Of a DNA stretch of 6,196 nucleotides, positions 5,657 through 6,196 are shown piece by piece. The stretch spans positions 1 to 6,196 of the forward strand of contig JADGHI010000244.1 in the NCBI GenBank assembly GCA_019689515.1, written 5' to 3'. This stretch comes from Acetobacteraceae bacterium (lineage in GTDB: Bacteria > Pseudomonadota > Alphaproteobacteria > Acetobacterales > Acetobacteraceae). Position numbers and translations under genes: made by a program. The notes under the pieces are model-generated. The model saw only the letters and a program-made list of their open reading frames with translations, was not told where the DNA came from and did no database searches. Position 1 is the stretch's first letter. The number at the start of each line of letters is the position of its first letter.

Positions 5657-6196
5657 AGGCCGAGGGCCCCCGCGCCTCCGCGTGGAAGCGCAGCCGGCGC
5701 AGGTATTCGAGCGGGTCCTTGCGCGTCACCAGCGCGCCGGGCGGCGTGTGCGTCCAGTCGTAGAGCCGCGTCAGCAGGAAGCGGATCGCCGCGCCGCGGC
5801 AGAGCACCGGCAGCGCCTCGCGCTCCGCGTCGGTCAGCTTCCGCTTCGCCTCGTAGGCGGCGAGCATCGCCCGCGCCTTGGTCACGTTGAAGGAGAGGTC
5901 CGTCTCGAAGCACCAGGCGTTGAGGCAGACGGCGATGTCGTAGGCGAGAAGGTCGGTGCAGGCGAAGTAGAAGTCGATCAGCCCGGACACGCGCGGCTTG
6001 CCGTCCGGTCCGTCGAGGAAGAAGACGTTGTCCGGGAACAGGTCGGCGTGGATGTGCCCCCGGGGCAGGGAGCCGGGCGCGGGCCATTCGCGCAGGATGC
6101 CGGAGAGCGCGGCGTCCAGCTCGGCGATCAGCCCCTCGCGCACCTCGGCGCCGCGCGCGCGGCAGGCATCGAGCAGCGGCGGCCAGCCCCGGGGGC
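5646..6196 (-). CDS. thrB: Homoserine kinase, partial (C-terminal part; 5' end beyond the window)
   Basis: This enzyme phosphorylates homoserine with ATP to O-phosphohomoserine, the penultimate step of threonine synthesis. It is the ThrB type with an aminoglycoside phosphotransferase/protein-kinase-like fold, not the GHMP type of E. coli. The frame is open to the window edge and gives 182 complete codons, somewhat over half of the roughly 320 residues usual for the family. Counting from the first complete codon, the catalytic loop is HADLFPDNVFF (49-59) and the metal-binding Asp lies in LIDFYFACTDLLAYDIAVCLNAWCFE (72-97). The C-terminus RFLLTRLYDWTHTPPGALV and DPLEYLRRLRFH is characteristic of alphaproteobacterial ThrB. 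An internal GTG at 6143 is not the real start, because conserved-looking coding sequence continues upstream of it. The stop TGA (5648-5646) lies inside the start of rnhA, an 11-nt overlap that suggests one operon. Confidence 0.93.
   Translation of the reverse strand, partial: PRGWPPLLDACRARGAEVREGLIAELDAALSGILREWPAPGSLPRGHIHADLFPDNVFFLDGPDGKPRVSGLIDFYFACTDLLAYDIAVCLNAWCFETDLSFNVTKARAMLAAYEAKRKLTDAEREALPVLCRGAAIRFLLTRLYDWTHTPPGALVTRKDPLEYLRRLRFHAEARGPSAYGL

Noticed and set aside
5646..6143. Taking the GTG at 6143 as a complete start for the kinase.
   Set aside because: The frame remains open to the window edge and reads as plausible ThrB sequence (WPPLLDACRARG). A 165-aa product would lack the entire ATP-binding N-terminal lobe, so the gene is cut by the window rather than truncated.

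Overview
The window is very GC-rich (roughly 70% by eye) and densely packed, with the codon use of a high-GC Alphaproteobacterium. The overlapping thrB-rnhA pair at the right edge, the style of the homoserine kinase, and the family 5 solute-binding protein beside an MFS carrier would fit the Acetobacteraceae/Rhodospirillales (Roseomonas-like). That placement is inference from gene content and recalled family sequences, not from a marker gene.

Layout, left to right. Positions 1-236 hold no gene I can support; there is a short inverted repeat and a plausible sigma-70 promoter. Positions 237-1895 (+) encode a complete Na+/phosphate cotransporter family protein with a C-terminal PhoU-like domain. 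It converges, with a 16-bp gap containing a GC palindrome, on an MFS transporter (1912-3174, -). Next come a 221-bp intergenic stretch rich in inverted repeats (3175-3395), a secreted family 5 (peptide/nickel type) ABC solute-binding protein (3396-4991, -), a 116-bp leader, RNase HI (5108-5656, -), and the C-terminal part of homoserine kinase ThrB (5646 to the window edge, -), which overlaps rnhA by 11 nt.

How the genes relate: thrB and rnhA look like one translationally coupled unit. The solute-binding protein gene has its own good ribosome binding site and a leader with a hairpin, so it may be expressed separately. The MFS gene lies downstream of it on the same strand, but the structured spacer between them could separate or differentially stabilise their messages. 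The solute-binding protein has no ABC permease or ATPase gene beside it in this window. The phosphate transporter gene is a separate unit on the opposite strand.

I found no mobile element, CRISPR array, RNA gene or clearly new system. The most unusual signal is the cluster of four near-identical GCATGC-centred 10-mers, two in each orientation, within 90 bp between the solute-binding protein and MFS genes. The long alternative reading frames on both strands look like high-GC artefacts.
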